The position numbers and the translations under genes are program-made. Below, piece by piece: positions 19,028 to 28,016 of a stretch of 37,461 nucleotides of DNA (positions within the stretch are counted from its first letter, which is position 1; each line of letters opens with the position of its first letter). Below the pieces are notes generated by a model. It was not told where the DNA came from. It saw only the letters and a list, made by a program, of their open reading frames with translations, and searched no databases. The stretch comes from Actinomycetes bacterium (GTDB taxonomy: Bacteria > Actinomycetota > Coriobacteriia > Anaerosomatales > Anaerosomataceae): the NCBI GenBank assembly GCA_021373175.1, contig JAJFTE010000087.1, forward strand, positions 1-37,461, written 5' to 3'.

Positions 19028-19116
19028 ACGTGGCTCCCCCTTTAGTATTCGGTGACATTCCATGCGTCTTCCGACGCCCATGGAGCCGTCTCCAGCCTTA
19101 CGGCCCGACTCGGCCC
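19028..19116 (-). promoter_or_regulatory. Potentially structured leader of the PPC-like/CWB2 gene
   Basis: Reading along the - strand there are two short hairpins capped by GNRA-type loops: GGCC-GTAA-GGCT and GCGTC-GGAA-GACGC. The second can be extended by CCAT/ATGG with a 2-nt bulge. Between them, GGCTCC at 19086-19081 is exactly complementary to GGAGCC overlapping the Shine-Dalgarno sequence, so an alternative pairing could hide the ribosome site. It does not fit the c-di-GMP, SAM, TPP or cobalamin riboswitch patterns I know. Function is unproven. Confidence 0.35.
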
Positions 19117-19197
19117 GCTTTGTCTATGATACACGAATATTCTGACGGTGGCTCTGCGGTATAGTCGCACCCTGTACGGGCTTGCCGAGGAGGTAAC

Positions 19198-19328
19198 GTG
19201 AGCGCATCGAACCCGTACTGCACGTAGCCGTGGGCGCCGTCTCGGCAGGCAAACGGCTCTTGTCCGACAAGATCTACCGCAGCGTCATCGGAGCATGCGT
19301 CGTCTTCTTGCTCGGCGTGGTGCTCTAG
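19198..19328 (+). pseudogene. Possible small membrane protein gene with a one-base frameshift
   Basis: A GTG at 19198 follows GAGGAGGT closely, and a TATAGT (19160-19165) lies a suitable distance upstream, as for a real gene. The GTG frame stops after nine codons. Adding one C to the run at 19213-19215 would lead into an adjacent frame encoding VLHVAVGAVSAGKRLLSDKI and then a hydrophobic tail (SVIGACVVFLLGVVL) up to a TAG at 19326-19328, about 43 residues in all. I do not recognise the product. It may be a sequencing error, a decayed gene or chance. The rest of the 19028-19394 gap holds only the leader of the neighbouring gene and the groEL terminator. Confidence 0.28.
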
Positions 19329-19336
19329 CACGCACG

Positions 19337-19366
19337 AAGGCCCCGATCCGCGAGGACCAGGGCCTT
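19337..19366 (-). terminator. groESL terminator hairpin
   Basis: AAGGCCC (19337-19343) pairs with GGGCCTT (19360-19366) around a partly paired 16-nt interior. It is located 29 nt beyond the groEL stop. The A/T ends of the stem give a short U-rich flank on the - strand. Confidence 0.6.
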
Positions 19367-19394
19367 CCGTTACAAGCGTGCAGCGCGAAAGCGC

Positions 19395-21089
<1,695 letters not shown>

Positions 21090-21383
21090 CTACTCGGCCA
21101 CAGTCGCGAGAACGTCGCTCTGCGACATGAGGAAGTACTCCTCGCCGTCAATCTTAATGGGAGTCTTGCCCCATTCCTTGTAGATGACGACGTCGCCGAC
21201 CTTGACATCCATCGGTAGGCGCTTCTCGCCCTTCTTGTCCCAGTTGCCTTCACCGACAGCGACGATCTCGCCCTTCTTCGGCTTCTCCTGAGCGGAGTCC
21301 GGAATGAACAGACCGGACTTGGTCTGCTCCTCGGCCTTAGCAGGCTTGACAACGATATTGTCGAACAACGGCTTCAAGTTCAT
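21090..21383 (-). CDS. groES: Co-chaperonin GroES (Hsp10)
   Basis: A 97-aa heptameric lid for GroEL. Recognised from LKPLFDNIVVKPAKAEEQTK (normally PLGDRVVVK), the mobile loop with SGLFIPDSAQEKPKKGEIVAVGEG, VGDVVIYKEWGKTPIKIDGEEY and the C-terminal LMSQSDVLATV. First gene of the operon; its ATG has GGAGGGTAG upstream. The leader of about 120 nt holds the CIRCE operator. Confidence 0.97.
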   Translation of the reverse strand: MNLKPLFDNIVVKPAKAEEQTKSGLFIPDSAQEKPKKGEIVAVGEGNWDKKGEKRLPMDVKVGDVVIYKEWGKTPIKIDGEEYFLMSQSDVLATVAE

Positions 21384-21476
21384 GCTCTACCCTCCTACGT
21401 CTCGATCCCGACAAGTGCCTCCGTGTGCACGCCATGACGGCGGTACACGGAGATATACCCATTTCTCCGGTGGTGT

Positions 21477-21503
21477 TTGGCACTCTCGCCCTCCGAGTGC
21501 CAA
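21477..21503 (-). promoter_or_regulatory. CIRCE operator (HrcA site)
   Basis: A perfect 9-bp inverted repeat with a 9-nt spacer, TTGGCACTC-N9-GAGTGCCAA. The consensus CIRCE is TTAGCACTC-N9-GAGTGCTAA; here the third position is G with a matching C in the other arm, so symmetry is kept. It begins a few bases downstream of the predicted transcription start of groESL, the standard position for HrcA repression relieved by heat shock. Confidence 0.92.
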
Positions 21504-21512
21504 CGAAGATGA

Positions 21513-21541
21513 ATTCTACCGTTGTGGCAGCGCCAACGCAA
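21513..21541 (-). promoter_or_regulatory. SigA-type promoter of groESL
   Basis: On the - strand TTGCGT (21541-21536) and TAGAAT (21518-21513) are separated by exactly 17 bp. The start site would fall near 21506, directly before the CIRCE element, a very common arrangement. The rest of the gap to tsaD (21542-21640) shows nothing I can name. Confidence 0.75.
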
Positions 21542-21640
21542 GGGGCGCTTGAGAAAATCTGATATGAGCAGACTCACATCACGTCCGTGGGGCCCGCGGG
21601 ACGGCGGTCCGAGCACAAGGGCGGATCTGCAACCGGCGTG

Positions 21641-22750
21641 TCACCTGAGCGGAAGGCTTGCGCTCGCCTCGGCCTCAAGACCCAGGAACTCGCCACGAAG
21701 CAACCGCACGTGCGCCGCGGCCGCGATCATCGCGGCGTTGTCGGTGCACAGCGCGAGCGGCGGCACCGACAGGCGCACGCCGTGCGCGCACAGCGCGGCA
21801 CGGAGCGCCTCGCGCAGCGCGGTGTTCGCCGCCACGCCTCCCCCGAGGCAGAAGTCGCGAACGCCGTACTCCTCGGCCGCACGCACAGCCTTGGCCACCT
21901 GCACATCGATCAGCGCCGCCTGGAACGACGCGGCAAGATCCGGCACGTCGATCTCACGGCCAGCCGCTTGCTCCCGGCGCACGTAGGTGAGCACGGCGGT
22001 CTTGAGACCTGACAGCGAGAAGTCATAGTCACGCGAATGGAGCATCGCGCGCGGAAACGGGATCGCGGCCGAATCGCCCTGCTCGGCCAGGCGCGAGATC
22101 GCCGGACCGCCGGGGTACCCCAGACCGAGGAGCTTCGCGACCTTGTCGAACGCCTCGCCCGCCGCGTCGTCAAGCGTCGAGCCGAGGGTGTGGTACTCGC
22201 CCCACCCGGGCACGTGGACGAGCGACGTGTGGCCGCCGGAAACGACGAGCGCGATAAGCGGTGTCGCAAGCTCGGGGTCGGAAAGCCTGCTCGCCAGAAT
22301 ATGCCCCTCAAGGTGGTTCACGCCAACAAGCGGCAGTCCCGTCGCAAGCGACAGCCCCTTCGCGTACGCGACGCCCACTACAAGCGCGCCGATGAGGCCG
22401 GGCCCCTGCGTCACCGCGATCGCGTCAAGGCCGCCGAAGCCGACGTCCGCCTGCGAAAGCGCCTCGTCAACCACGCCCACGATCGCCTCCGTGTGCTTCC
22501 GGGAGGCGATCTCGGGCACAACGCCCCCGAAGCGCGCGTGAAAGTCCACCTGCGTGGCGACCACGTTGGAGAGCATCTCCCGGCCGCCGCGCATCACCGA
22601 TGCCGCGGTCTCGTCACACGACGTCTCGATCGCGAGGATGACGTCGGTACCGTCGGCAGCCGCCGCGATCGCGTTCAGCCGGGCGACGTCCGCCCCGATC
22701 TCGAGCACCCCGCCAAGGTCGCCCGGCAGCATCGGTCGGATATGAGTCAC
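21641..22750 (-). CDS. tsaD: TsaD, t6A tRNA-modification transferase, with a residual RimI-like N-terminus
   Basis: TsaD transfers the threonylcarbamoyl group to A37 of ANN-decoding tRNAs, working with TsaB and TsaE. The core begins at VILAIETSCDETAASV (residue 37 onward) and shows HLEGHILAS (metal-binding histidines), VSGGHTSLV, STLDDAAGEAFDKVAK, GYPGGPAI and GGGVAANTALR. Translation starts at a GTG that overlaps the tsaB stop (GTGA) and has GGAGG upstream. No start codon exists nearer the core, so the leader is translated. Its first residues, THIRPMLPGDLGGVLEIG, look like the start of a RimI-type GNAT acetyltransferase, and the rest of that domain is absent. In many actinobacteria rimI lies between tsaB and tsaD or is fused to tsaD, so this reads as a fusion that lost most of one domain. 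Confidence 0.95.
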   Translation of the reverse strand: MTHIRPMLPGDLGGVLEIGADVARLNAIAAAADGTDVILAIETSCDETAASVMRGGREMLSNVVATQVDFHARFGGVVPEIASRKHTEAIVGVVDEALSQADVGFGGLDAIAVTQGPGLIGALVVGVAYAKGLSLATGLPLVGVNHLEGHILASRLSDPELATPLIALVVSGGHTSLVHVPGWGEYHTLGSTLDDAAGEAFDKVAKLLGLGYPGGPAISRLAEQGDSAAIPFPRAMLHSRDYDFSLSGLKTAVLTYVRREQAAGREIDVPDLAASFQAALIDVQVAKAVRAAEEYGVRDFCLGGGVAANTALREALRAALCAHGVRLSVPPLALCTDNAAMIAAAAHVRLLRGEFLGLEAEASASLPLR

Positions 22751-23538
22751 CGAGCGCCTCCGTCCGGGCCCGCGACGCCCGTGGATGGCACGTCACCCAC
22801 GCGCCGCGACTCGGCCTCCTCGGCATCCGAAAGCCGCGTGTACACGGGAAGCAGCAGCCCCGGCGGGGCGCTGCGAGGATCCGCAAGCGCGCCGGGAAGC
22901 GACGGCAGATCGCGCTCGGCAAACGCGGCGTCGATCACCGAGGCGCCCGTGGGCGTCCAGAGCTCCTCCGGCGCGATGGTCGCGCGGCGACCGAGCGTCG
23001 CGTGGAAGAGTTCCGCATACTTGAGCAGCCCGTTTCCCGCCAGCATCGTCGGCTCATCGAGCGTCGCCGCCCACGCCTCGGCTGCCGCGGCCGGCTTCGA
23101 GACGCGATACTCGTCGAGACGCTCGCAGGCACCCTCACCACAGCGGAAAAGGCACGGGTACACCTCGCCGCGCATCGCGTCGCCGAGCACGCCGACAAGC
23201 CCCGTCGTGTCGCGAAACCGCCAGGCGACCGCGTCGAGCGTGCCCAGACCCGCAAGCGGTACGCCAAGCCCGTGCGCCAGACCCTTCGCGGTGGCCACGG
23301 CGATGCGAACGCCGGTGAACGACCCCGGTCCGCGACCGACGGCGACCGCCGAGAGGTCGCTCGGCGCAAGGCCCGCGCCGGCAAGCAGCGCCTGCACGCC
23401 CGGCAGCAGCCTGCCGAGGGCGGCGCGCGGCGCGCTGAAGTCAACCCCTGCCACCAGGCTGCGCCGGCCTCCGTCGATCGAGGCGAGCCCGATCGCCACA
23501 TGCTCGGTCGCCGCATCAAACGCGAGGACGTACGTCAT
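22747..23538 (-). CDS. tsaB: TsaB, t6A biosynthesis partner of TsaD
   Basis: An ASKHA-fold protein that dimerises with TsaD and is needed for threonylcarbamoyl-adenosine formation. From the ATG at 23538, which overlaps the tsaE stop (ATGA), it is 263 aa. Diagnostic parts are YVLAFDAATEHVAIGL at the N-terminus, AVGRGPGSFTGVRIAVATAK around residue 70 and GLGVPLAGLGTLDAVAW just after. The C-terminal half is less conserved, as usual. Its last codon pair overlaps the tsaD GTG. The frame is open upstream to 23631, but the additional residues are only the antisense of tsaE composition. Confidence 0.93.
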   Translation of the reverse strand: MTYVLAFDAATEHVAIGLASIDGGRRSLVAGVDFSAPRAALGRLLPGVQALLAGAGLAPSDLSAVAVGRGPGSFTGVRIAVATAKGLAHGLGVPLAGLGTLDAVAWRFRDTTGLVGVLGDAMRGEVYPCLFRCGEGACERLDEYRVSKPAAAAEAWAATLDEPTMLAGNGLLKYAELFHATLGRRATIAPEELWTPTGASVIDAAFAERDLPSLPGALADPRSAPPGLLLPVYTRLSDAEEAESRRVGDVPSTGVAGPDGGAR

Positions 23539-24032
23539 CGCGCGTCCGTCCGCGCGCCGACGGCGGCCACCCACGCGCTCGCCAACTGCCGGCCTCTCGG
23601 GCCGCGAGCGACGAGCGTGAAGTGCCGGCACTCGTCCTCGGCAATGCCGATCTCCACGGCCAGATGATCGTCAGGCATCGCGCCCGGAAATCGCTCTCCC
23701 CACTCGATGATGCTCACGCCGCCCGCTTCCAGCGTGCCGAAGAAGTCGATGTCCTCAAGCTGGTCGGCGCGCTGTAGCCGGTACAGGTCGAAGTGGTACA
23801 GGTCGAGGCGCCCGTGATGCTCAAGCAGGATATTGAACGTGGGACTCGTCACCTGCTCTTGTATGCCAAGACCCGCCGCGACGCCCTTTGTGAGGCAGGT
23901 CTTTCCCGCTCCCAGGTCGCCGGAAAGCGCGACCACATCTCCGGGCCTGAGCAGCGGCGCAAGCGCGCGGCCGGCAGCGAACGTGTCGGCTTCGCTCCGA
24001 GAAACGATCGCATCGGCAAGCGTGGTCGCCAT
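23535..24032 (-). CDS. tsaE: TsaE, t6A biosynthesis ATPase
   Basis: A small P-loop ATPase (165 aa) that drives the TsaBDE cycle. Walker A is [14 protein letters not shown] (about residues 37-50), followed by [23 protein letters not shown], and the Walker B-like [11 protein letters not shown] region. It starts in a TGATG overlap with the UDG stop and ends in an ATGA overlap with tsaB, so the three t6A genes plus the glycosylase read as one translationally coupled unit. Confidence 0.95.
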   Translation of the reverse strand: MATTLADAIVSRSEADTFAAGRALAPLLRPGDVVALSGDLGAGKTCLTKGVAAGLGIQEQVTSPTFNILLEHHGRLDLYHFDLYRLQRADQLEDIDFFGTLEAGGVSIIEWGERFPGAMPDDHLAVEIGIAEDECRHFTLVARGPRGRQLASAWVAAVGARTDAR

Positions 24033-24679
24033 CAGAAGAGCGCCGGCTGGTCGTCTGAAGCGGGGGCTGCGGCCGCCCGGTCGAGCACGACGCGAAGCCG
24101 CGCGAAGTCCTCGAAGAGGTACGCACGCTTATCCGGGGAATAGAGGGCCGCCGCGGGGTGATAGATGGGCACTACCTGACGGCCATCCACGCGGTAGAGC
24201 TTCCCGCGCAGCTGCGTGATGCCGGCATCGGTGCCCAGGACAAAGCGCGTCGCGAAGTTGCCAAGCGTGGCGATCACGTCGGGGTCGATCAGATGGACCT
24301 GCTCGGCAAGAAACGGCGTGCACGTGGCGATCTCCAACGGCAATGGGTCCCGGTTGGCCGGCGGGCGGCACTTCAGCACGTTGGCTATGTAGACATCCGA
24401 GCGATGCAACCCGATGCTGGCGAGCAGCTCGTCCAGGAGCTGCCCGGCGGCGCCGACGAACGGCTCGCCCTTCAGGTCCTCGTTCTTGCCGGGCGCCTCG
24501 CCAACGAACATCAGCCTCGCGTTCGGGTCGCCGACGCCGAAGACAAGCCGCGTGCGCGTGGAGCCGAGCGGACAGCGCTGGCAGTCTCCGATGTGCTCCT
24601 GGAGCGCGCGCAGGTCAGCGCACACCAGGCCGCCGGTCTTCCCCGGACCGAGCCCACCCTGGCGATCGCTTCCTGCCAT
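24032..24679 (-). CDS. Family-4 uracil-DNA glycosylase (4Fe-4S)
   Basis: Removes uracil from DNA, starting base-excision repair of deaminated cytosine. The ATG at 24679 has GGAG upstream and gives 215 aa. Four cysteines fit the iron-sulfur ligands of type-4 enzymes: C33 and C36 (CQRC), C104 (LKCRPP) and C120 (ATC). The uracil-pocket motif GEAPGKNED lies at 60-68, and the second catalytic motif HPAA at 174-177. The frame stays open up to 25006, but that part overlaps the nitroreductase and has no family similarity. The gene sits 11 bp after the nitroreductase and overlaps tsaE. Confidence 0.93.
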   Translation of the reverse strand: MAGSDRQGGLGPGKTGGLVCADLRALQEHIGDCQRCPLGSTRTRLVFGVGDPNARLMFVGEAPGKNEDLKGEPFVGAAGQLLDELLASIGLHRSDVYIANVLKCRPPANRDPLPLEIATCTPFLAEQVHLIDPDVIATLGNFATRFVLGTDAGITQLRGKLYRVDGRQVVPIYHPAAALYSPDKRAYLFEDFARLRVVLDRAAAAPASDDQPALF

Positions 24680-24690
24680 CGCATCCACTC

Positions 24691-25206
24691 CTAGAGCCAG
24701 GTCGTCACTTCCTCGATCGGCCGTCGGGCGGGCTTGCCAGCTGATTCTGCCGAGTACCCCACCGGCAGCACTGCGACCGGCGTGATTGGTGCCATCACCC
24801 CGATCGCATCGGCGACCGCGCGGTCGTCGAACGCCCCGATCCAGCACGACGCGAGGCCGCGGTCGACCGCCGCGTGCAGTATGTTGGTCGCCGCCGCGGC
24901 CGTGTCCTGGATCGCGTACAGCATCTCGCCCCGCTCTCCGTAGCGTGCCGCACACGGCCGAGGATCGACGCACACCACGATGACCACGGGAGCCGCTGCC
25001 GCCCACCGCTGCCTGAGCGCAGCCGCAAGCCGCTCACGCGCCTCCGCGCTACGGGCCACAACGAACCGCCACGGCTGGATATTGCCGGCGCTCGGTGCCG
25101 AGACTGCGGCTGCCAGCAGCGCCGCGACATCTTCGTCGCTCACCGCGAGCTTGTTGTTGAAGTGCCGGACGCTTCGCCGCTTGGTGATGACATCGCTGAA
25201 CTCCAT
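24691..25206 (-). CDS. Nitroreductase-family FMN protein
   Basis: A 171-aa single-domain NAD(P)H-dependent flavoprotein. The FMN phosphate-binding motif RRSVRHF is at residues 10-16, and the conserved APSAGNIQPWRFVVA at about 37-51. GERGEMLYAIQDTAAAATNIL and GLASCWIGAFDD follow the family pattern around the dimer interface. The substrate cannot be predicted; relatives reduce nitroaromatics, quinones or act in cofactor metabolism. It is the first gene of the run that leads through UDG to the tsa genes and has its own promoter upstream. Confidence 0.88.
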   Translation of the reverse strand: MEFSDVITKRRSVRHFNNKLAVSDEDVAALLAAAVSAPSAGNIQPWRFVVARSAEARERLAAALRQRWAAAAPVVIVVCVDPRPCAARYGERGEMLYAIQDTAAAATNILHAAVDRGLASCWIGAFDDRAVADAIGVMAPITPVAVLPVGYSAESAGKPARRPIEEVTTWL

Positions 25207-25262
25207 GACCGCCTCTCGGAGAGTCTATCGCTGCTTGGTCCTGCCGTGCCGGACCCTCGTTC

Positions 25263-25291
25263 ATTCTAGAGAGGGCACCGCTGGGGCACAA
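25263..25291 (-). promoter_or_regulatory. SigA-type promoter of the nitroreductase-UDG-tsa operon
   Basis: On the - strand TTGTGC (25291-25286) and TAGAAT (25268-25263) are 17 bp apart. Transcription would start near 25256, about 50 nt before the ATG. The same 160-bp gap also holds the leader of the divergent 114-aa gene. Confidence 0.6.
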
Positions 25292-25309
25292 CTCGGCGCC
25301 GGGAACCTA

Positions 25310-25340
25310 CCTTGCAGGAAACCGCTCGCACGCGGCGAAA
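25310..25340 (+). promoter_or_regulatory. Conserved leader motif, copy B (upstream of the 114-aa gene)
   Basis: CCTTGCAGGAAACC (25310-25323) matches all 14 bases of copy A at 34698-34711 on the - strand. It runs into a stem CCGC (25322-25325)/GCGG (25332-25335) with a 6-nt loop, then CGAAA. In copy A the stem is CCGT/ACGG, so the closing pair changed from U-A to C-G while pairing was kept. The motif ends 8 nt before AAGGAGGTGA. It could be a small RNA structure in the leader or, read as DNA, a promoter for an alternative sigma factor. I cannot match it to a known family. Confidence 0.5.
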
Positions 25341-25366
25341 TCCGACTCAAGGAGGTGAGGCGTCTG

Positions 25367-25711
25367 ATGAACAGTAACCGACCTGACACCACCGATGAGG
25401 ACATCGGCCGCAGGGCGTTCCAGCTACGCAAGGAGAAAGCGACCGAGCGGGCACTCGACCGGCTGCGCCAGGGCCTGAAGGGCGACTGGGGCATGTTCAC
25501 CCAGAGCGACCTCGAGGATCTGTCGTGGATCCTCGGCGAACTCTGGGCATTCGAGAACCGGCTTGACTGGGAGGATCTCCACTTCAGTAAGCTCACCGCC
25601 GAGGACACCCAGAAGATCATCTCGCTCGGGCGTGCCCTTCAGGAAAACGCCCAGCACAGTGTTGAGACCCTCGAAACCGTCAGCGACATCGTCCGCGCGC
25701 GAAGCATCTGA
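25367..25711 (+). CDS. Hypothetical protein, 114 aa, helical and soluble
   Basis: I do not recognise this protein. It has a very strong Shine-Dalgarno sequence (AAGGAGGTGA at 25349-25358, 8 nt before the ATG), which decides the start over the longer open frame. It has no cysteine, no signal peptide and no membrane segment. It is rich in charged residues with a likely helical pattern (RRAFQLRKEKATERALDRL, then LEDLSWILGELWAFENRLDW and TVSDIVRARSI). It stands alone on the + strand between two - strand operons, divergent from the nitroreductase and convergent with the ATPase. Its leader carries the motif also found before the ATPase operon. Size and composition would suit a regulatory or adaptor protein, but no function is claimed. 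Confidence 0.8.
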   Translation: MNSNRPDTTDEDIGRRAFQLRKEKATERALDRLRQGLKGDWGMFTQSDLEDLSWILGELWAFENRLDWEDLHFSKLTAEDTQKIISLGRALQENAQHSVETLETVSDIVRARSI

Positions 25712-25742
25712 GCCGACTGCCTGAGCATCCGCGCTCTACCGG

Positions 25743-25864
25743 CCACCCGCATCTCCTCCGGGGTGCGGGTGCCCGCACGTCCAGCACCCGCTGGACGTGA
25801 CCCACGCCGGGGCAGTATTGTAGGGCGGTGCCAGTCACCCCCCGGTGGGCGGCACCGCCCTACA
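25743..25864. terminator. Array of three hairpins between convergent genes
   Basis: In the 201-bp gap between the 114-aa gene and the ATPase D subunit lie: a stem CACCCGCA/TGCGGGTG-type (25744-25771), which competes with the palindrome GTGCGGG/CCCGCAC (25763-25778); a perfect 9-bp stem ACGTCCAGC/GCTGGACGT with a 4-nt loop (25777-25798); and a 14-bp perfect stem with arms 25819-25832 and 25851-25864, containing a nested CACC/GGTG. No T-tract follows any of them. They probably end transcription from both sides. The 14-bp element also looks like a repeat-type palindrome. Confidence 0.6.
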
Positions 25865-25912
25865 CTGGTACGAACCCAGGAGCCGCCCGTTTCCGACGGC
25901 TGGTCGCGCACG

Positions 25913-26560
25913 CTAATGCTGCGCCTCGGCCTTCCTGCGCTCGATCTTGCGCTTGACCTTCTTGAGCCTGAACAGGTCCTCGCGCGCGCGCTCGTCGAGC
26001 GACTGGCGGATGTAGGACACCTGTTCCCTCAGCGAGGGCACTGTGACCTGTTCAAGCGCGTTCACGCGCCGGTTGGTCTTCTGTATCTCTTCTCCGAGCC
26101 GCTTCAATCGAGTTTCGATATCCGCATACTCGATGATGACGTCCAAGATCCGCTCGAACTTGTCGGCCGTTTCATCGATTCGCGAGGACACGCTGGTGAT
26201 GGCGTAGCCTCGCGAGAACGACGAGCGAACCGGGCTCTCGCCTTTGGTCACGACCGGCACTGAAACGCCCATGATCTTCGTCCCGGTCATGTCGATCGAG
26301 ATCTCGCCCTTTGTGGCCATGGCCGCCGAGCGAACCGATACCACGCCGTCGACCGACTTCGCGATCGCGAGACTGTACTGCGCCTCGGACGTGGTGCGCT
26401 GCAGGTCGCTCGACAAACGAAGCGTCTCGTCCATGACGGACATGAACTCGATGAGCAGTGCGTCACGCTTTTGCTTCAGCAGCTCCATGCCCTGCTCGGC
26501 AAGCGTGATCTGCTGCTTGCGCTCCAACAACTCCGATCGAGTCGGACGTACTTCCTCCAT
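25913..26560 (-). CDS. ntpD: V/A-type ATPase subunit D (central stalk)
   Basis: Subunit D is the long coiled-coil shaft that turns inside the A3B3 head and links it to the membrane ring. The 215-aa product begins VRPTRSELLERKQQITLAEQ, continues with long alpha-helical heptads, and ends in the charged coil REDLFRLKKVKRKIERRKAE, all typical. GGAGGTGA sits directly before the ATG. It is the last gene of the nine-gene operon, 34 bp after subunit B, and is followed by the hairpin array. Confidence 0.93.
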   Translation of the reverse strand: MEEVRPTRSELLERKQQITLAEQGMELLKQKRDALLIEFMSVMDETLRLSSDLQRTTSEAQYSLAIAKSVDGVVSVRSAAMATKGEISIDMTGTKIMGVSVPVVTKGESPVRSSFSRGYAITSVSSRIDETADKFERILDVIIEYADIETRLKRLGEEIQKTNRRVNALEQVTVPSLREQVSYIRQSLDERAREDLFRLKKVKRKIERRKAEAQH

Positions 26561-26594
26561 GCGTCACCTCCTCCGATCCTCGGTCGACACGGCC

Positions 26595-28016
26595 CTACGC
26601 CTGTGTCGCGGCGTTCGCGCCGGCATTCGGGTGGTACTTGTCGATAAAGTCGCGCACGCGCTTAAGTTCGCTTATCGGAAGCTCCGACATGAGCTCCCAC
26701 GAAACGCGAAGCGTGTCCTCGATGGAACGGCCCGCTTCGCCCTGGCCGATGATCTGGCTCTCGAAGTCATCGGCGAAGTGCAGGTAGCGGCGGTCGGTGT
26801 CCGAGAGGGCCTCCTCGCCGACGATGGCGACGAGCCTGCGAAGATCGCGACCCTGGGCGTACGCGGCGTACAGCTGGTTTGCGACCGCACGATGGTCCTC
26901 GCGCGTCTTGCCCTCCCCGATGCCCAGGTTCATAAGCCGCGAGAGGCACGGCAAGACGTCGATCGGCGGATAGACGCCGCGACGATGCAGTTGCCGCGAC
27001 AGGACGATCTGGCCCTCGGTGATGTACCCGGTGAGGTCCGGAATGGGGTGCGTGATGTCGTCGTCAGGCATCGTCAGGATCGGAAGCTGCGTGACCGAGC
27101 CCTTGCGGCCCTTGATGCGGCCGGCCCGTTCGTAGATGGTCGACAGGTCGGTGTACATGTAGCCCGGATAGCCACGGCGGCCCGGGACCTCTTCGCGAGC
27201 GGTCGAGACCTCACGCAGCGCCTCGCAATAGTTCGTCATGTCCGAGAGAACCACCAGCACCTGCATGTCCTTCTCGAACGCCAGGTACTCGGCCACCGTG
27301 AGCGCGACTTTCGGGGTGAGCAGACGCTCGACCGTCGGGTCGTCAGCAAGGTTCATGAAGAACACGACTCGCTCGAGGGCGCCGGTGGTCTCGAACTGCT
27401 GCATGAAGTAGGCAGCCTCTCGGTTGGTGATGCCCATCGCGCCGAAGACGATCGCGAACTCTTCGCCCGATTTCACCCGCGCCTGGCGAATGATCTGTGC
27501 GGCAAGCTCGTTGGCTGGCAGGCCCGAACCGGAGAATATCGGGAGCTTCTGACCGCGAACGAGCGTGTTTAGGCCGTCGATGGCCGAGATGCCTGTTTCG
27601 ATGAAGTCAGCCGGCTGCTCGCGGCTGTACGGATTGATCGGCGAACCAGTGACGTCAAGGCGCTTCTCGGGGATGATCGGCGCTCCGCCGTCGATCGGCT
27701 TGCCGGTGCCTGCCAGGATGCGGCCGAGCAGGTCAGGAGAGACGTCGACCTTTGCGACCTCTTCAAGGAAGCGGATGCGCGTTGTGTCGACGTCGATGCC
27801 CTGCGTGCCTTCGAACACCTGGATGACGGCCGTGTCGCCCGAGACTTCAAGCACCTGACCGCTGCGCTCGCTGCCGTCCGGCGTGACTATGGCCACCATC
27901 TCGTTGTACGAGACATCGTGGACGTTCTCGACAAAGACGAGCGGGCCGGTGACGTACGAGACAGTCTGGTACTCCACTGACAAGAGCGAGCGTCCGATTG
28001 CAGCTTCCGCGGTCAA
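26595..28016 (-). CDS. ntpB: V/A-type ATPase subunit B (regulatory head subunit)
   Basis: The non-catalytic nucleotide-binding subunit alternating with A in the head. It is 473 aa from a TTG start at 28016, immediately after the A stop; GAGGTGAT inside the end of the A gene serves as ribosome site. A GTG 13 codons later (starting [13 protein letters not shown]) lies nearer the usual family start but has no Shine-Dalgarno sequence. Family traits: [20 protein letters not shown] in place of a working P-loop, [34 protein letters not shown] and the PCLSRLMN segment. Confidence 0.95.
   Translation of the reverse strand: MTAEAAIGRSLLSVEYQTVSYVTGPLVFVENVHDVSYNEMVAIVTPDGSERSGQVLEVSGDTAVIQVFEGTQGIDVDTTRIRFLEEVAKVDVSPDLLGRILAGTGKPIDGGAPIIPEKRLDVTGSPINPYSREQPADFIETGISAIDGLNTLVRGQKLPIFSGSGLPANELAAQIIRQARVKSGEEFAIVFGAMGITNREAAYFMQQFETTGALERVVFFMNLADDPTVERLLTPKVALTVAEYLAFEKDMQVLVVLSDMTNYCEALREVSTAREEVPGRRGYPGYMYTDLSTIYERAGRIKGRKGSVTQLPILTMPDDDITHPIPDLTGYITEGQIVLSRQLHRRGVYPPIDVLPCLSRLMNLGIGEGKTREDHRAVANQLYAAYAQGRDLRRLVAIVGEEALSDTDRRYLHFADDFESQIIGQGEAGRSIEDTLRVSWELMSELPISELKRVRDFIDKYHPNAGANAATQA

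Noticed and set aside
24680-25006. Longer N-terminus for the uracil-DNA glycosylase
   Set aside because: That part overlaps the nitroreductase in another frame, and the ATG at 24679 has its own Shine-Dalgarno sequence and gives a normal family length.
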